Assembly (NCBI GenBank): GCA_006844765.1 | Contig: SPJV01000213.1 | Span: forward strand, 1 to 63,712 | DNA from: Alphaproteobacteria bacterium | GTDB taxonomy: Bacteria; Pseudomonadota; Alphaproteobacteria; UBA8366; Aestuariispiraceae | Direction: 5' to 3' | Length of the DNA stretch: 63,712 bases | In this document: positions 16,932-26,111 of the stretch, in pieces | Layout: each line of letters starts with the position of its first letter | How positions within the stretch are numbered: position 1 is the first letter of the stretch | Translations under genes and position numbers: made by a program | Notes under the pieces: model-generated | The model's input: the letters and a program-made list of their open reading frames with translations, nothing else | What the model was told of the DNA's origin: nothing | Databases searched by the model: none

Positions 16932-17435
16932 TCAATTCAAATAAGTCAAAATACGCCGGCGGATATCAATCGCGATCTCTCGCAACGCTCTCTTTGTCGC
17001 ATCTCGTTCAGCAATCAAGGTCGCATAGTCGGATTGACTGGTTGAGTAGCTTGCCGTTACCGCAACCGTGAATGACTTGTTGTACTCCTGACCGGCGAAT
17101 TCAACGTCCGCACGCACCGTCAATCTTGCTCGAGTTGTTGTCGCGTCGAGCTGTGTACCAAGTTCCTGTTTATCTATTGAAATACTCGAACTTACCGAAT
17201 AAAGCGCCTTCGTTCCTGAAGGTCGGATACCAAACTGATCTACCAAGAAATTTCTGAGAAGTTGCCCTTCGCGATTGGGGATTGGTAGCACGTCTATCCG
17301 TGCAAGCCTCTCATCGTGACTTGTGCCATCTGTACTATTTGTCCCATGAATAGGGGAAAATCCGCAGCTTGCCAAAAGACTGGCGGCTAACAAAAACCCG
17401 AGTGCTCTGCCAAATTTCAATCTAGATGACCACAT
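16932..17435 (-). CDS. lptE: LPS-assembly lipoprotein LptE
   Basis: A 167-residue outer-membrane lipoprotein that plugs the LptD barrel during LPS export. The lipobox LLAS-C24 follows a short hydrophobic stretch. The rest is low in conservation but fits LptE: FSPIHG after the cysteine and a beta-rich domain ending in IRRRILTYLN. I chose the ATG at 17435, which puts the signal peptide at the N-terminus and overlaps the end of leuS by 14 bp. A longer reading from 17513 would bury the signal peptide. The position between leuS and holA supports the call and implies an LPS-bearing outer membrane. Confidence 0.88.
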   Translation of the reverse strand: MWSSRLKFGRALGFLLAASLLASCGFSPIHGTNSTDGTSHDERLARIDVLPIPNREGQLLRNFLVDQFGIRPSGTKALYSVSSSISIDKQELGTQLDATTTRARLTVRADVEFAGQEYNKSFTVAVTASYSTSQSDYATLIAERDATKRALREIAIDIRRRILTYLN

Positions 17436-19995
17436 TGACGATCCTATTAGGCACCACAATGATACGGCGTGGTTCCTTTTCCCCAATAGCACGGTGAACG
17501 TTTTCATCGGCAAGCGCTGTTTGCTCTGCCGTGGTACTGTCCGCGTCGCGCGGCAAATTGATCTTCGCGCGAAGTTTCCCGTTGACCTGAACAGCTACAG
17601 TCACTGTTTCCTCGACGACGAGCGACTCATCGGCTGACGGCCAATCCGTTGCAACAAGCATATCACCATGGCCTAACCGTTCCCAAAGCTCCTCTGTTAA
17701 GTGAGGGGCCATAGGGTTAAGCAAGCGGATTATTGTTTCAAGACCAAAGCGCCTTAGCCAAGCTGCTTCCGCATCCGTACCACTGACTTCGAAGATGCTA
17801 TTTGTTAGTTCTCGAATGCGCGCAATTGCACGATTGAAGTGAAACTTCTCCAGGTCATCCGTTACACCAGCGATCGACTTATGGATAAGACGTTCGATCG
17901 AAGTCCCGGCCTCTGAAAGGCTCGTTGGTCGCGCACTATTCAGAGCTGCTATTGGCGCCGACTCATCGACATCGACAATGCTTCGCCACAAACGATTCAC
18001 AAATCGCCATGCGCCTTCGACACCTGACTCTGTCCACTCCAAGTCACGATCAGGTGGACTATCAGACAACATAAAGATTCGCGCGGTATCCGCACCATAA
18101 CCGTTAACGATATCAACGGGATCTACGACATTCTTACGAGATTTTGACATCTTTTCGGAGCGCCCGATTTTAACGGGCGCACCGGTATCGACATGGCTGA
18201 GGGCCCCATCATCGGAACGATTTACTTGGTTGGGAAAAAGCCAAGCCCCTTCATCGCTTCGATAGGTTTCATGACAAACCATCCCTTGCGTGAACAATCC
18301 GGCAAATGGCTCGGCAAGGTCCATGTAGCCGCACTGGCTCAACGCCCGATTAAAGAACCGAGAATAAAGAAGATGGAGAACTGCATGCTCAATACCCCCA
18401 ATATACTGATCAACCGGGAGCCAGTAATCAACCGAGCTGCGACTGAACGCCTGATGATCATTATTGGCATCACAGAACCGTGCAAAATACCAAGAAGATT
18501 CGACGAAAGTATCAAAGGTGTCGGTTTCGCGCGTTCCTGGTTTCCCACATGACGGACAGGCAACGTGCTTCCAGCTCGGGTGCCGATCCAACGGATTTCC
18601 GGGTGCTTCAAAGTCTATGTCTTCAGGTAACTGTACCGGTAATTCATGCGCTGGAACTGGGACTGCGCCACAGTCATCACAATATACAATCGGTATGGGG
18701 CAACCCCAATAACGCTGGCGCGAAACTCCCCAATCACGAAGACGATAACTAATCGTCCCGTTTCCTGAACCAAGTTTCTCAAGCCGCTCTATCACCGCGC
18801 TGATACCGGCCTCAACACCGAGTCCATCCAAGAACTCCGAGTTAAACAGGGCGCCTTCGCCGGTATAGGCGTCATCAGCGATAGTAAAAGACTTAGGGTC
18901 TTCTCCCTTAGGCAAGACAACCGGAACAACATCCAGCTCGTATTTTCGCGCAAAATCCAAATCGCGCTGATCATGTGCCGGGCATCCGAAGATCGCGCCC
19001 GTGCCATATTCCATCAGGACAAAGTTTGCGACATAGATCTTGAACACGCGATCCTTGATGAAGGGGTGTTCGATTGTAAGACCAGTATCAAATCCCTTTT
19101 TCTCAGCCTTTTCGATCGCTTCTTCGCTGGTGCCCATCTGGTTGCACTCGGCGATGAATGACGCAAGTTCGGGATTTGTCCTGCCAAGTTCTTCTGCCAG
19201 GGGATGATTTGCGGCAATTGCGCAGAAAGACATTCCAAACAATGTGTCCGGCCGCGTCGTAAAAACTTCAAGTTCGTCGTCACGACCGGTAATCTTAAAC
19301 CGGACCCGGGCACCTTCGGATCGACCAATCCAGTTATGCTGCATCAGCCTAACTTTGTTGGGCCAACGCTCCAATTCCTCCAGCGCCTTAAGCAAATCTT
19401 CCGCATATTCGGTGATCTTGAAGAACCATTGTGAGAGCTGCCGCTTTTCAACAACAGCACCTGTACGCCATCCCTTGCCGTCGATAACCTGTTCATTGGC
19501 GAGCACTGTCTGGTCCACTGGATCCCAATTAACCCAAGATTCCTTGCGGTAGGCCAAACCCGCCTCAAGGAAGTCCAAAAACATCTTTTGCTCGTGCTTA
19601 TAATACTCAGGCTCACATGTCGCGATTTCGCGCGCCCAATCCAAAGATAGACCGAGCGTCTTAAGCTGATCGCGCATTGAGGCGATATTCTCGCGAGTCC
19701 ATTTTGCCGGATGAACATTATTTTCCATCGCAGCATTCTCGGCCGGCAATCCAAAAGCATCCCAGCCCATTGGGTGGAGGACATTGTATCCCCGCGCTTT
19801 TTTGTACCTGGCTACAACGTCACCAAGCGTATAGTTACGCACATGTCCCATATGAATCCGACCGGAAGGGTAGGGAAACATTTCCAATACATAATATTTT
19901 TCACGTCCAGCGTCTTCCGACGCGCTAAACGAAGCCCCTTTTTCCCAGGCATCGCGCCATTTTGGCTCTACTTCCAGAAAATTGTACCGGCTCAT
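17422..19995 (-). CDS. leuS: Leucyl-tRNA synthetase
   Basis: An 857-residue class I aminoacyl-tRNA synthetase. The HIGH box reads HMGH (residues 48-51) in MFPYPSGRIHMGHVRNY. The editing domain lies in the middle, and a zinc-binding-like CDDCGAVPVP...CPSCGKPGTRETDTFDTF region is present. KMSKS occurs in SEKMSKSRKNVV. I chose the ATG at 19995 (MSRYNF); an ATG at 20010 would add five residues. Length equals the family's. It is the first gene of leuS-lptE-holA. Confidence 0.97.
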   Translation of the reverse strand: MSRYNFLEVEPKWRDAWEKGASFSASEDAGREKYYVLEMFPYPSGRIHMGHVRNYTLGDVVARYKKARGYNVLHPMGWDAFGLPAENAAMENNVHPAKWTRENIASMRDQLKTLGLSLDWAREIATCEPEYYKHEQKMFLDFLEAGLAYRKESWVNWDPVDQTVLANEQVIDGKGWRTGAVVEKRQLSQWFFKITEYAEDLLKALEELERWPNKVRLMQHNWIGRSEGARVRFKITGRDDELEVFTTRPDTLFGMSFCAIAANHPLAEELGRTNPELASFIAECNQMGTSEEAIEKAEKKGFDTGLTIEHPFIKDRVFKIYVANFVLMEYGTGAIFGCPAHDQRDLDFARKYELDVVPVVLPKGEDPKSFTIADDAYTGEGALFNSEFLDGLGVEAGISAVIERLEKLGSGNGTISYRLRDWGVSRQRYWGCPIPIVYCDDCGAVPVPAHELPVQLPEDIDFEAPGNPLDRHPSWKHVACPSCGKPGTRETDTFDTFVESSWYFARFCDANNDHQAFSRSSVDYWLPVDQYIGGIEHAVLHLLYSRFFNRALSQCGYMDLAEPFAGLFTQGMVCHETYRSDEGAWLFPNQVNRSDDGALSHVDTGAPVKIGRSEKMSKSRKNVVDPVDIVNGYGADTARIFMLSDSPPDRDLEWTESGVEGAWRFVNRLWRSIVDVDESAPIAALNSARPTSLSEAGTSIERLIHKSIAGVTDDLEKFHFNRAIARIRELTNSIFEVSGTDAEAAWLRRFGLETIIRLLNPMAPHLTEELWERLGHGDMLVATDWPSADESLVVEETVTVAVQVNGKLRAKINLPRDADSTTAEQTALADENVHRAIGEKEPRRIIVVPNRIVNVVI

Positions 19996-20076
19996 ACCAT
20001 AGACCCCCACCGCTTTGCATACATCAAGGTCTGGGCAACATGCCTCCAGAGCCTTGCGGTCAAAGCGCTATCAATA

Positions 20077-20628
20077 TTACTCAACCTGTGCTTGGGAAGA
20101 AATCCGCATTTGGCGCGCGCGTGTCAAAATTGAGTTTTCAAGTTTCACAGCTGTATCGTCTGGTACAGGCACATCCTGCCAGCCACCCGCAGACCGAATT
20201 TGCTTAAACATCGAAACGCGGACACCATCTGATCGAAGCTGCCGGCCAAGGATGTAAACATTGACCTTATAACGCTCGTTCGGAGCCTCCGGAAGTGCAT
20301 ACCACTCGGTGATAATGACACCCCCAAATGCATCTACCTGGGCCATCGGGAAAAATGAAATCGTATCCAGGGAAGCGCGCCATAGATAGCTATTGACTGC
20401 AACGCCGACCCCACCTGTATCCCCACCCCGATCAGTTCCGCCGAGCGTGAGGGAATCGCCAAAAACGCTACCTTGTTCCTGCCGGAGCCGCTCTAGGTTG
20501 TCTGGCCGGGGCGCGTTGTCACTATTCGATGAGAAATCGAGCGAGCATGCAGATAGGCCAAGAATCCCAGCAAGGATTAAAGCCGTCCTAATACCAACGA
20601 GAATTTTGCTGCCGTTCACAGATCGCAA
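20077..20628 (-). CDS. DUF3576 domain lipoprotein
   Basis: A 183-residue predicted lipoprotein: an N-terminal hydrophobic helix ends in lipobox LGLSAC with C28. The mature domain contains VNSYLWRASLDTISFFPMAQVDAFGGVIITEWY, the core of DUF3576, an alphaproteobacterial family of unknown function. It lies 81 bp upstream of leuS in the same direction, a pairing with leuS-lptE that suggests an envelope role. Localisation by lipobox is secure; function is unknown. Confidence 0.88.
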   Translation of the reverse strand: MRSVNGSKILVGIRTALILAGILGLSACSLDFSSNSDNAPRPDNLERLRQEQGSVFGDSLTLGGTDRGGDTGGVGVAVNSYLWRASLDTISFFPMAQVDAFGGVIITEWYALPEAPNERYKVNVYILGRQLRSDGVRVSMFKQIRSAGGWQDVPVPDDTAVKLENSILTRARQMRISSQAQVE

Positions 20629-20713
20629 AGCCTTATTCGGACATATGAGAGACTGATTAGCGGTTTATAGCAATTGATGCCCGCCCGCAATCATCTCCTC
20701 TAGCGGCAAAGAA

Positions 20714-20741
20714 AAAGGGCGGCACCGAGGTGCCACCCTTT
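20714..20741 (-). terminator. Rho-independent terminator of the porin gene
   Basis: The minus strand reads a GC-rich hairpin (GGGTGGCACC / GGTGCCGCCC with one mismatch and a 2-base turn), flanked by AAA/TTT and followed by a T run. It lies 41 bp after the porin stop. Confidence 0.9.
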
Positions 20742-20782
20742 CTCAAACAACTGACCTACTAACCGGCCAGCGGAACCTTGTA

Positions 20783-21901
20783 TTAGAAGGTTACGCGGGT
20801 ACCGATCAGGAGAACATGAGCATGGTTGCCAGCGGTGGTGCCACCAGCTTGGCCGCCGTCGTTCGACAGGTCCATGTAGTAGTAGTTGGCGTAAGCAGAC
20901 ATGCCTTCAGCGATCGTGAAGCTCGAACCGAGGTGCGAGATTTCAGAGCGGTCAGAAGAGCCGTTGCCATCGGTATCGTCGATACCAACTTGCCACATAG
21001 CGGAAACGCTACCTGCGCCGAAGTTGTACGAAGCACCAATGTTGAAGCCTTCACCAGCGTCACAACCAGCGACAGCTTTGTCGCAGGAGCTATCGCCATT
21101 GTTGAGGTAACCGGCAGCCAGACCGAAACCAGCGAAGCTTGCGCTTGCACCGAGCATGTAGCCACGGATCTGTTCGAGATCCTGACCGGAGTTACCAGAC
21201 TGGTTGTCAGCGAAGCTCATGCCACCGTCGATTTTCAGGCCAACGCCGCCGAGGTCACCGCCCCAACCAGCTGCGATTTCGGTAGCCTTCGTGGTGCCGC
21301 CGTTATCGTTGCCTGAGATCTGCTCTTGGTCACCGGTGTCCGGGGTGTAGCTGATACCAGCCTGGAAGCCAGCGAAGTTCGGCGTGATATAACCGATCTT
21401 GTTGGCATCACTGGTCATGCCAGCAGCAGATTGGTAGTAGTGAGTTGCGGTGCTGAGACCCTGGAAGTTAACGTTACGAAGGGCGTTGTTGCCGTCCGTA
21501 CCCCAGGAACCAACCTGGACGGAGTGACCAGCGGTACCGGCGACAAGGTCGATGACCGTATCTTCACCACCGAGGTAAACCCGACCGAATGAGCCGCGAA
21601 CGTCGAGCCAGCTTTCGTCGAAGCCGACGTTGCCGCGCATCCAACGCCACTGGACGTTAGCGCCATACTCAAGACCGTTGTCTGCGGTGCCACGAGCGTC
21701 CCAAACGAATTCGGACTGTTGCTCGTTACCACCGATGCGGAAACCGTCACCCGCATCTTCTGCGCCGCCATCAGCGAATTGCAGTTCGTAAGCTACCGCA
21801 CCCGAGAAGGTGACTTGCGGAGCTTCACCGGCGAAGGCCGAACCCGCTGCGAGCGCCGCGGCGCCGGCAATTGCGGACGTGCCGAAAAGTGCCTTTTTCA
21901 T
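20783..21901 (-). CDS. Gram-negative porin, probably abundant
   Basis: A 372-residue outer-membrane beta-barrel porin for passive diffusion of small solutes. A signal peptide of about 24 residues (MKKALFGTSAIAG... SAFA) precedes GEAPQVTFSGAVAYELQF. The body alternates polar and hydrophobic residues, is rich in Gly, Asp and Asn, and ends in aromatic-type VLLIGTRVTF with the terminal Phe needed for barrel assembly. A perfect AGGAGG lies 6 bases before the ATG at 21901; a longer in-frame reading to 22066 lacks support. Very even codon choice and a strong terminator suggest high expression. Confidence 0.9.
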   Translation of the reverse strand: MKKALFGTSAIAGAAALAAGSAFAGEAPQVTFSGAVAYELQFADGGAEDAGDGFRIGGNEQQSEFVWDARGTADNGLEYGANVQWRWMRGNVGFDESWLDVRGSFGRVYLGGEDTVIDLVAGTAGHSVQVGSWGTDGNNALRNVNFQGLSTATHYYQSAAGMTSDANKIGYITPNFAGFQAGISYTPDTGDQEQISGNDNGGTTKATEIAAGWGGDLGGVGLKIDGGMSFADNQSGNSGQDLEQIRGYMLGASASFAGFGLAAGYLNNGDSSCDKAVAGCDAGEGFNIGASYNFGAGSVSAMWQVGIDDTDGNGSSDRSEISHLGSSFTIAEGMSAYANYYYMDLSNDGGQAGGTTAGNHAHVLLIGTRVTF

Positions 21902-22231
21902 TGTATTCCTCCTGTTGCCCACCTGGGCAGAGACTTTAGATGGATCGCCCGGCCCTCGTTCCCCTATTAAAGATTTCCCAGGGACCGGGACCCAACTTCG
22001 TTTCGAAGACCATAAGCACTGCCCTAGGGCTTGATTACGCCTCCACCGAAACTTGATCTGTTTCAATCATGCCTATGACGCGGTGACAATGGGATTCTAT
22101 TGTTTGAATAAGTTTCCCAGGACCCATGTGACACGCTTGCAACACTTCCGCCCATCGACTTCGTTAAATTGAAGCAATCGCCAGGAAAGCCGGGGCTGCG
22201 GTGAGCCGACAATAAAACGCGTGCGGTCATT
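21902..22231. promoter_or_regulatory. 330-bp porin leader/promoter region with four small palindromes
   Basis: There is no gene. Inverted repeats occur at 21917-21928 (GCCCA-CC-TGGGC, right next to the ribosome site), 21996-22008 (CTTCG-TTT-CGAAG), 22021-22030 (GCCCTAGGGC) and 22048-22064 (GAAAC-TTGATCT-GTTTC). The first could cover or stabilise the start of the porin mRNA; the others look like operator sites. No clear -35/-10 pair was found. Confidence 0.55.
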
Positions 22232-23437
22232 CTATGAAGGTTTGATCACCTGCATGTTTGCCATGTCGTTTAGGAACTTATCCAAGTCGAACAAATCAGC
22301 GCGTGGAAAAGCGGCAATCAGGGCTGAGCGTCGGAACTGCTGCTTTTCCAAACACCATTGAAGAAATGGCAGAACAGTTGGTGGCACGGCAGTCGCTTTG
22401 CCGTTGGAAACCAGGACTGGCGAACCTTGATGGGCGCCGAGCTGTATTTGATCGGAAACGAGCGCGAATTCAGGGTCTTGTGCCGCTACAGGCAATGAGA
22501 CACCGCCGCGTTTGTAGTGATATTCCGCTTGATAAGCGGCCATCATATCGACGAGATCGCCTCTTTGGGATAATTCACTTAAAGAATTTGCCAATTTTCC
22601 TATGTGATTGGCGAGCGCGGCGCGCCCTGCCCGCGCCGGAGGCAGATTGAGCCGAAACATGGTTTCGTTGACCGCTAGATCACTTAATGCGGATAAGAAA
22701 TCCATGCCGATTACCGACGTAAGGCCGAAAGCAATGTGAACAGTGCCACCTTCCGTGTTTGCCAGGGCATCATGATACCAACCGCGCGGGATATACAACA
22801 CATCTCCAGGAGACATTTCGACCTCCATCAAGATCTTACCCCGATTTTGCCGATGTTGTTCCTTAGTCACTGACGTGAAACGCGTGTGACGGATGGGGTG
22901 TGGGGCGCGGGTTTCATAGATATGCCACGTCTTTTTGCCCTCGACATGTACCGCGAAGACGTCATGGGTATCGAAATGGCTCTCAAACGCTTGGCGCTGT
23001 GGCCATGAACAGTAAAGATTTGCTTGCGCTTTACAGGAATATGCTTCCTCAAACGCATTTGCTGCGGCCCTAAGCGGCCCGGTCAGCATATCGATGTCAT
23101 TTGCGACCAAGGATGCACCGCGTTCCAGCCAGTTCATGACACGCGCCGGATCCGGCCTTAGAACTGATGCACCATCCCGATCGACAGCATCTTCACAATA
23201 CGTGCGGGGTGGAACCGTTTCACGATCAATCACCATCTGCAGTGAATTGGACGACCAGATACCAGTCATGTTTAGGAGATCCTGCAGGATTTCCCAATTC
23301 ATCAAGCCTGCAAACTTCTCGGCACCGCCGGGAATGTGAACCGGTTTCTTATCGTAATAAGTTTCGAAAAAATCGTCTTCGGTTAGTGGATCTAAGATAT
23401 CGGCGAAGCAATTTGGGTATGACGGGTGATTGCTCAT
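22232..23437 (-). CDS. JmjC/cupin-4 domain oxygenase (ribosomal-oxygenase-like)
   Basis: A 401-residue protein of the cupin_4/JmjC family, Fe(II) and 2-oxoglutarate dependent hydroxylases that often modify proteins. FESHFDTHDVFAVHVEGKKTW holds the HxD iron ligands at about H154 and D156. The distal histidine is in GGTVHIAFGL, and PGDVLYIPRGWYHDALA is the classic cupin block. The winged-helix-like C-terminus fits RoxA/MINA53-type proteins. I chose the ATG at 23437, which has AAAGG upstream. It lies 25 bp behind the TPR-sulfotransferase gene and probably shares its mRNA. The substrate is unknown; L16 hydroxylation as in E. coli RoxA is one possibility. Confidence 0.85.
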   Translation of the reverse strand: MSNHPSYPNCFADILDPLTEDDFFETYYDKKPVHIPGGAEKFAGLMNWEILQDLLNMTGIWSSNSLQMVIDRETVPPRTYCEDAVDRDGASVLRPDPARVMNWLERGASLVANDIDMLTGPLRAAANAFEEAYSCKAQANLYCSWPQRQAFESHFDTHDVFAVHVEGKKTWHIYETRAPHPIRHTRFTSVTKEQHRQNRGKILMEVEMSPGDVLYIPRGWYHDALANTEGGTVHIAFGLTSVIGMDFLSALSDLAVNETMFRLNLPPARAGRAALANHIGKLANSLSELSQRGDLVDMMAAYQAEYHYKRGGVSLPVAAQDPEFALVSDQIQLGAHQGSPVLVSNGKATAVPPTVLPFLQWCLEKQQFRRSALIAAFPRADLFDLDKFLNDMANMQVIKPS

Positions 23438-23462
23438 TTTGAACCTTTCTATTCCGGCTCTG

Positions 23463-25283
23463 CTAGGCCCAAGGATCACAATCGGGATCCGAGAGATGAC
23501 CTAATGCATTTTTTAAGGGGCCCAAATGTGCCTCATACTTGCGCCACTTCTCCAATGAACCGCGATAAATCGGTTGCCTGACTTGCAACCGACTGGCGGT
23601 CATAACGGTTCCTTTTTGTTGGTGAAAACTCTCCATCCTTGTCTGCCACGACAATCCCATTTTTGAGAGCAGCGGTGTAAGAGCAGACTGCGCGTTCTCC
23701 ACGACCGCCTCATAATCCGCACAGAGTATTGTTGGGTCGACGTCATGCCAAAAGCGCATCAGCCGGACATATTCCTTACAATAGTGACCAATATCGCCCA
23801 AGTCCCGGTTGAATCCCAAATCTTCTGTGAAGGCCTGCGCATAGATTGAAACACAGGTATCGAGAAGACTTCGCCGGCTATGAATAATTGTTGCATTGGG
23901 AAAGATCGTTCTGATTAAGCCGGTATTAACGAAGTTGCTTGGTAGTTTGTCGACGACAAACTGCGCTTCGGGCGCTGCCTTACTGATCTCGTCCAGATAA
24001 GTGTCGGAAATCTGCTTGAAATCGTCCTCATCCATTGCCGATAGCGTCGCAGACAGGTCGCCATACTTAACGAGATATGGCTGCAATGCGCCAGGCAGCG
24101 CCATGGATTCCCCAACCCCGACGATAGCGTCATGCGCTGAAAGAATGCGCTCGAGCAACGTCGTTCCGGATCGCGGAAGACCAACGATGAAAACTGGTTT
24201 ATAAGACGGATCGCCCTGACAGGTGGGCGGATTGTCTAAAAAGACCGAGATAAGCCGGTCAAATTCCGCATGTTGAGCTGACGGGCTGTAACGTCGAACG
24301 CCTCGTTCGCCAATTCGGACAGCCTCACGATGGGCTTTGCCATAAAGGGGGAAGGCTTCGTTATATCGGTTGAGCCTGTCATATCCTTTCGCGAGTCTGA
24401 AAAAGGGCATGGTTCCGATGGCATTCTTGTCTCGCGCCCATTTTTCGTAAGTGCTGAGCGCCTTTTCCAGTATTGCCTCGGATTGTGATTTCTTCGGTTC
24501 TTCTCGGGCGCTCAGCAATTCGGAAAGATCAAGCAGCGTATCGATATCCCCCGGATTGCCTTCAAGAATTTTTTGAAAGGTCGCTTCTGCTTCGTCCAAG
24601 GCGCCAAGGTTTATCTGTGCGGCCCCTAGAATATTTGCTGCCCTTGTGGCTGAAGGGTCTCGGGCGACCAAATCCTTTAAGATATTCGCCCCTTCGTCCA
24701 GCTGCGATCCATCGATCAGAGCGACGCCGTAATTTTGAGTTAATTCTGCATGCTGAGGAGAAAACTTAAGAGCATTTCTATAGTGTTCTATGACCAAATC
24801 ATGCTGCCCGGTCGCCTTAAGCGCGTCACCCAGGTTAATCTGCGCGGATACGAATGTTGGATCTCGCCGCACCGCTCTTTCGAAAGCCTTCTTGGCCTCT
24901 TCAAGCCGCGTCTGCCGCTTCAAAGCCAGGCCGAGATTGTTCAGAAGGGCGGGGTCGTCCGGTTGTTGTTTAAGGGCACTCGAGAAAAGTCGTTCAGCTT
25001 CACCCGTGCGATTCTGATCCAACCGGACAATACCTAACCCTGCTATGGCAGCGACGTTTTGGGAGTCCGCTTTGTAGCTTTTCTCAAAAAATGATGCGGC
25101 CGTTTTGAGGTCTTCCGCTTGATGGGAAAGGACACCAAGAAGGTAAAGAGCATTTGGTTCGCGGCTGTGTTGTCGTAGAATATTCTTCGCCGCCGCCTCA
25201 GCTTCCGCCGTTCTACCCGAGTTCAGGGCTGCAAAAGCCTCGGTCAGAAGGCGCTGTAACAGCGGTGGCGGCAGCTTCGGCAT
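23463..25283 (-). CDS. TPR-repeat sulfotransferase
   Basis: A 606-residue protein with about eight tetratricopeptide repeats over residues 10-340, then a sulfotransferase domain starting at PVFIVGLPRSGTT (GLPRSGTT, 368-375), the loop binding the 5'-phosphosulfate of PAPS. The 3'-phosphate motif appears as IHSRRSLLDTCVSIY. No signal peptide. Such TPR-sulfotransferases are widespread in marine bacteria, where the TPR part is thought to dock a protein or glycan acceptor. It is upstream of the JmjC oxygenase in a likely operon. Acceptor unknown. Confidence 0.88.
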   Translation of the reverse strand: MPKLPPPLLQRLLTEAFAALNSGRTAEAEAAAKNILRQHSREPNALYLLGVLSHQAEDLKTAASFFEKSYKADSQNVAAIAGLGIVRLDQNRTGEAERLFSSALKQQPDDPALLNNLGLALKRQTRLEEAKKAFERAVRRDPTFVSAQINLGDALKATGQHDLVIEHYRNALKFSPQHAELTQNYGVALIDGSQLDEGANILKDLVARDPSATRAANILGAAQINLGALDEAEATFQKILEGNPGDIDTLLDLSELLSAREEPKKSQSEAILEKALSTYEKWARDKNAIGTMPFFRLAKGYDRLNRYNEAFPLYGKAHREAVRIGERGVRRYSPSAQHAEFDRLISVFLDNPPTCQGDPSYKPVFIVGLPRSGTTLLERILSAHDAIVGVGESMALPGALQPYLVKYGDLSATLSAMDEDDFKQISDTYLDEISKAAPEAQFVVDKLPSNFVNTGLIRTIFPNATIIHSRRSLLDTCVSIYAQAFTEDLGFNRDLGDIGHYCKEYVRLMRFWHDVDPTILCADYEAVVENAQSALTPLLSKMGLSWQTRMESFHQQKGTVMTASRLQVRQPIYRGSLEKWRKYEAHLGPLKNALGHLSDPDCDPWA

Positions 25284-25403
25284 TCTCTTGAGGCACTTTC
25301 TGTAGATGATACATCTACATTGAAGAACTTGTTTCTGATGCTTGGCATCGGACTGGCAAATGCATACCTTGATGGGTAACCCTCATACAATAGCGGAAGC
25401 ATC

Positions 25404-26111
25404 ATGACGGAACGAGAGCCTCAGTCGACCGAAATTGTCGCACGCCTGGAAATGGTTCGGGAAAACTTGAGACAGGCGACCGAGGAAGCCGGGAGAACGC
25501 CGGATTCTGTGACGTTGATTGCCGTCTCAAAAACCTTTGATGCACCGGCGATCCGTCCGGTTCTGGAAGCCAACCAACGGATTTTTGGGGAGAACCGGGT
25601 TCAAGAGGCCGAAGGGAAATGGCCAGACCTGAAGTCTGATTATCCGGACGTGGAATTGCACCTGATCGGCCCGCTTCAAAGCAATAAGGCAAAACAGGCA
25701 ATAGCGTTGTTCGATGTCATTCAGACGATTGATCGGCCGAAAATCGCCCGCGCCCTTGCCCGGGAGGTTCAAGCGCAAGGTCGTTCACCGAAGTTCTATG
25801 TTCAGATCAACACAGGTGAGGAACCACAAAAGGCCGGTATTCCCCCCGGTGAAGCTGACCGTTTCATTAAGGATTGTAGAGATACATATGGGCTTAGTGT
25901 CGATGGTTTGATGTGTATTCCGCCGGTCGGAGAGACGCCAGGGCTGCATTTTGCTCTATTGGCGAAGATTGCCGAGCGAAACGGGATAGAGGTGTTGAGC
26001 ATGGGGATGAGCGCTGACTACGAGACGGCGATTGCTTTTGGTGCAAGCCATGTTCGTGTTGGATTCGCAATTTTCGGATCGCGTCCTCCCTTAGGATCAG
26101 TGCCCGCTTAG
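25404..26111 (+). CDS. YggS family PLP homeostasis protein
   Basis: A 235-residue single-domain pyridoxal-phosphate protein (PLPBP/YggS/ProSC) that keeps free PLP and amino-acid pools balanced without a defined catalytic activity. The PLP-lysine region is VTLIAVSKTFDAPAIRPVL, followed by the family block IFGENRVQEAEGKW. The C-terminal SMGMSADYETAIAFGASHVRVGFAIFG is highly typical. It is convergent with the L,D-transpeptidase gene, and the two stop codons share the four bases 26108-26111. Confidence 0.94.
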   Translation: MTEREPQSTEIVARLEMVRENLRQATEEAGRTPDSVTLIAVSKTFDAPAIRPVLEANQRIFGENRVQEAEGKWPDLKSDYPDVELHLIGPLQSNKAKQAIALFDVIQTIDRPKIARALAREVQAQGRSPKFYVQINTGEEPQKAGIPPGEADRFIKDCRDTYGLSVDGLMCIPPVGETPGLHFALLAKIAERNGIEVLSMGMSADYETAIAFGASHVRVGFAIFGSRPPLGSVPA

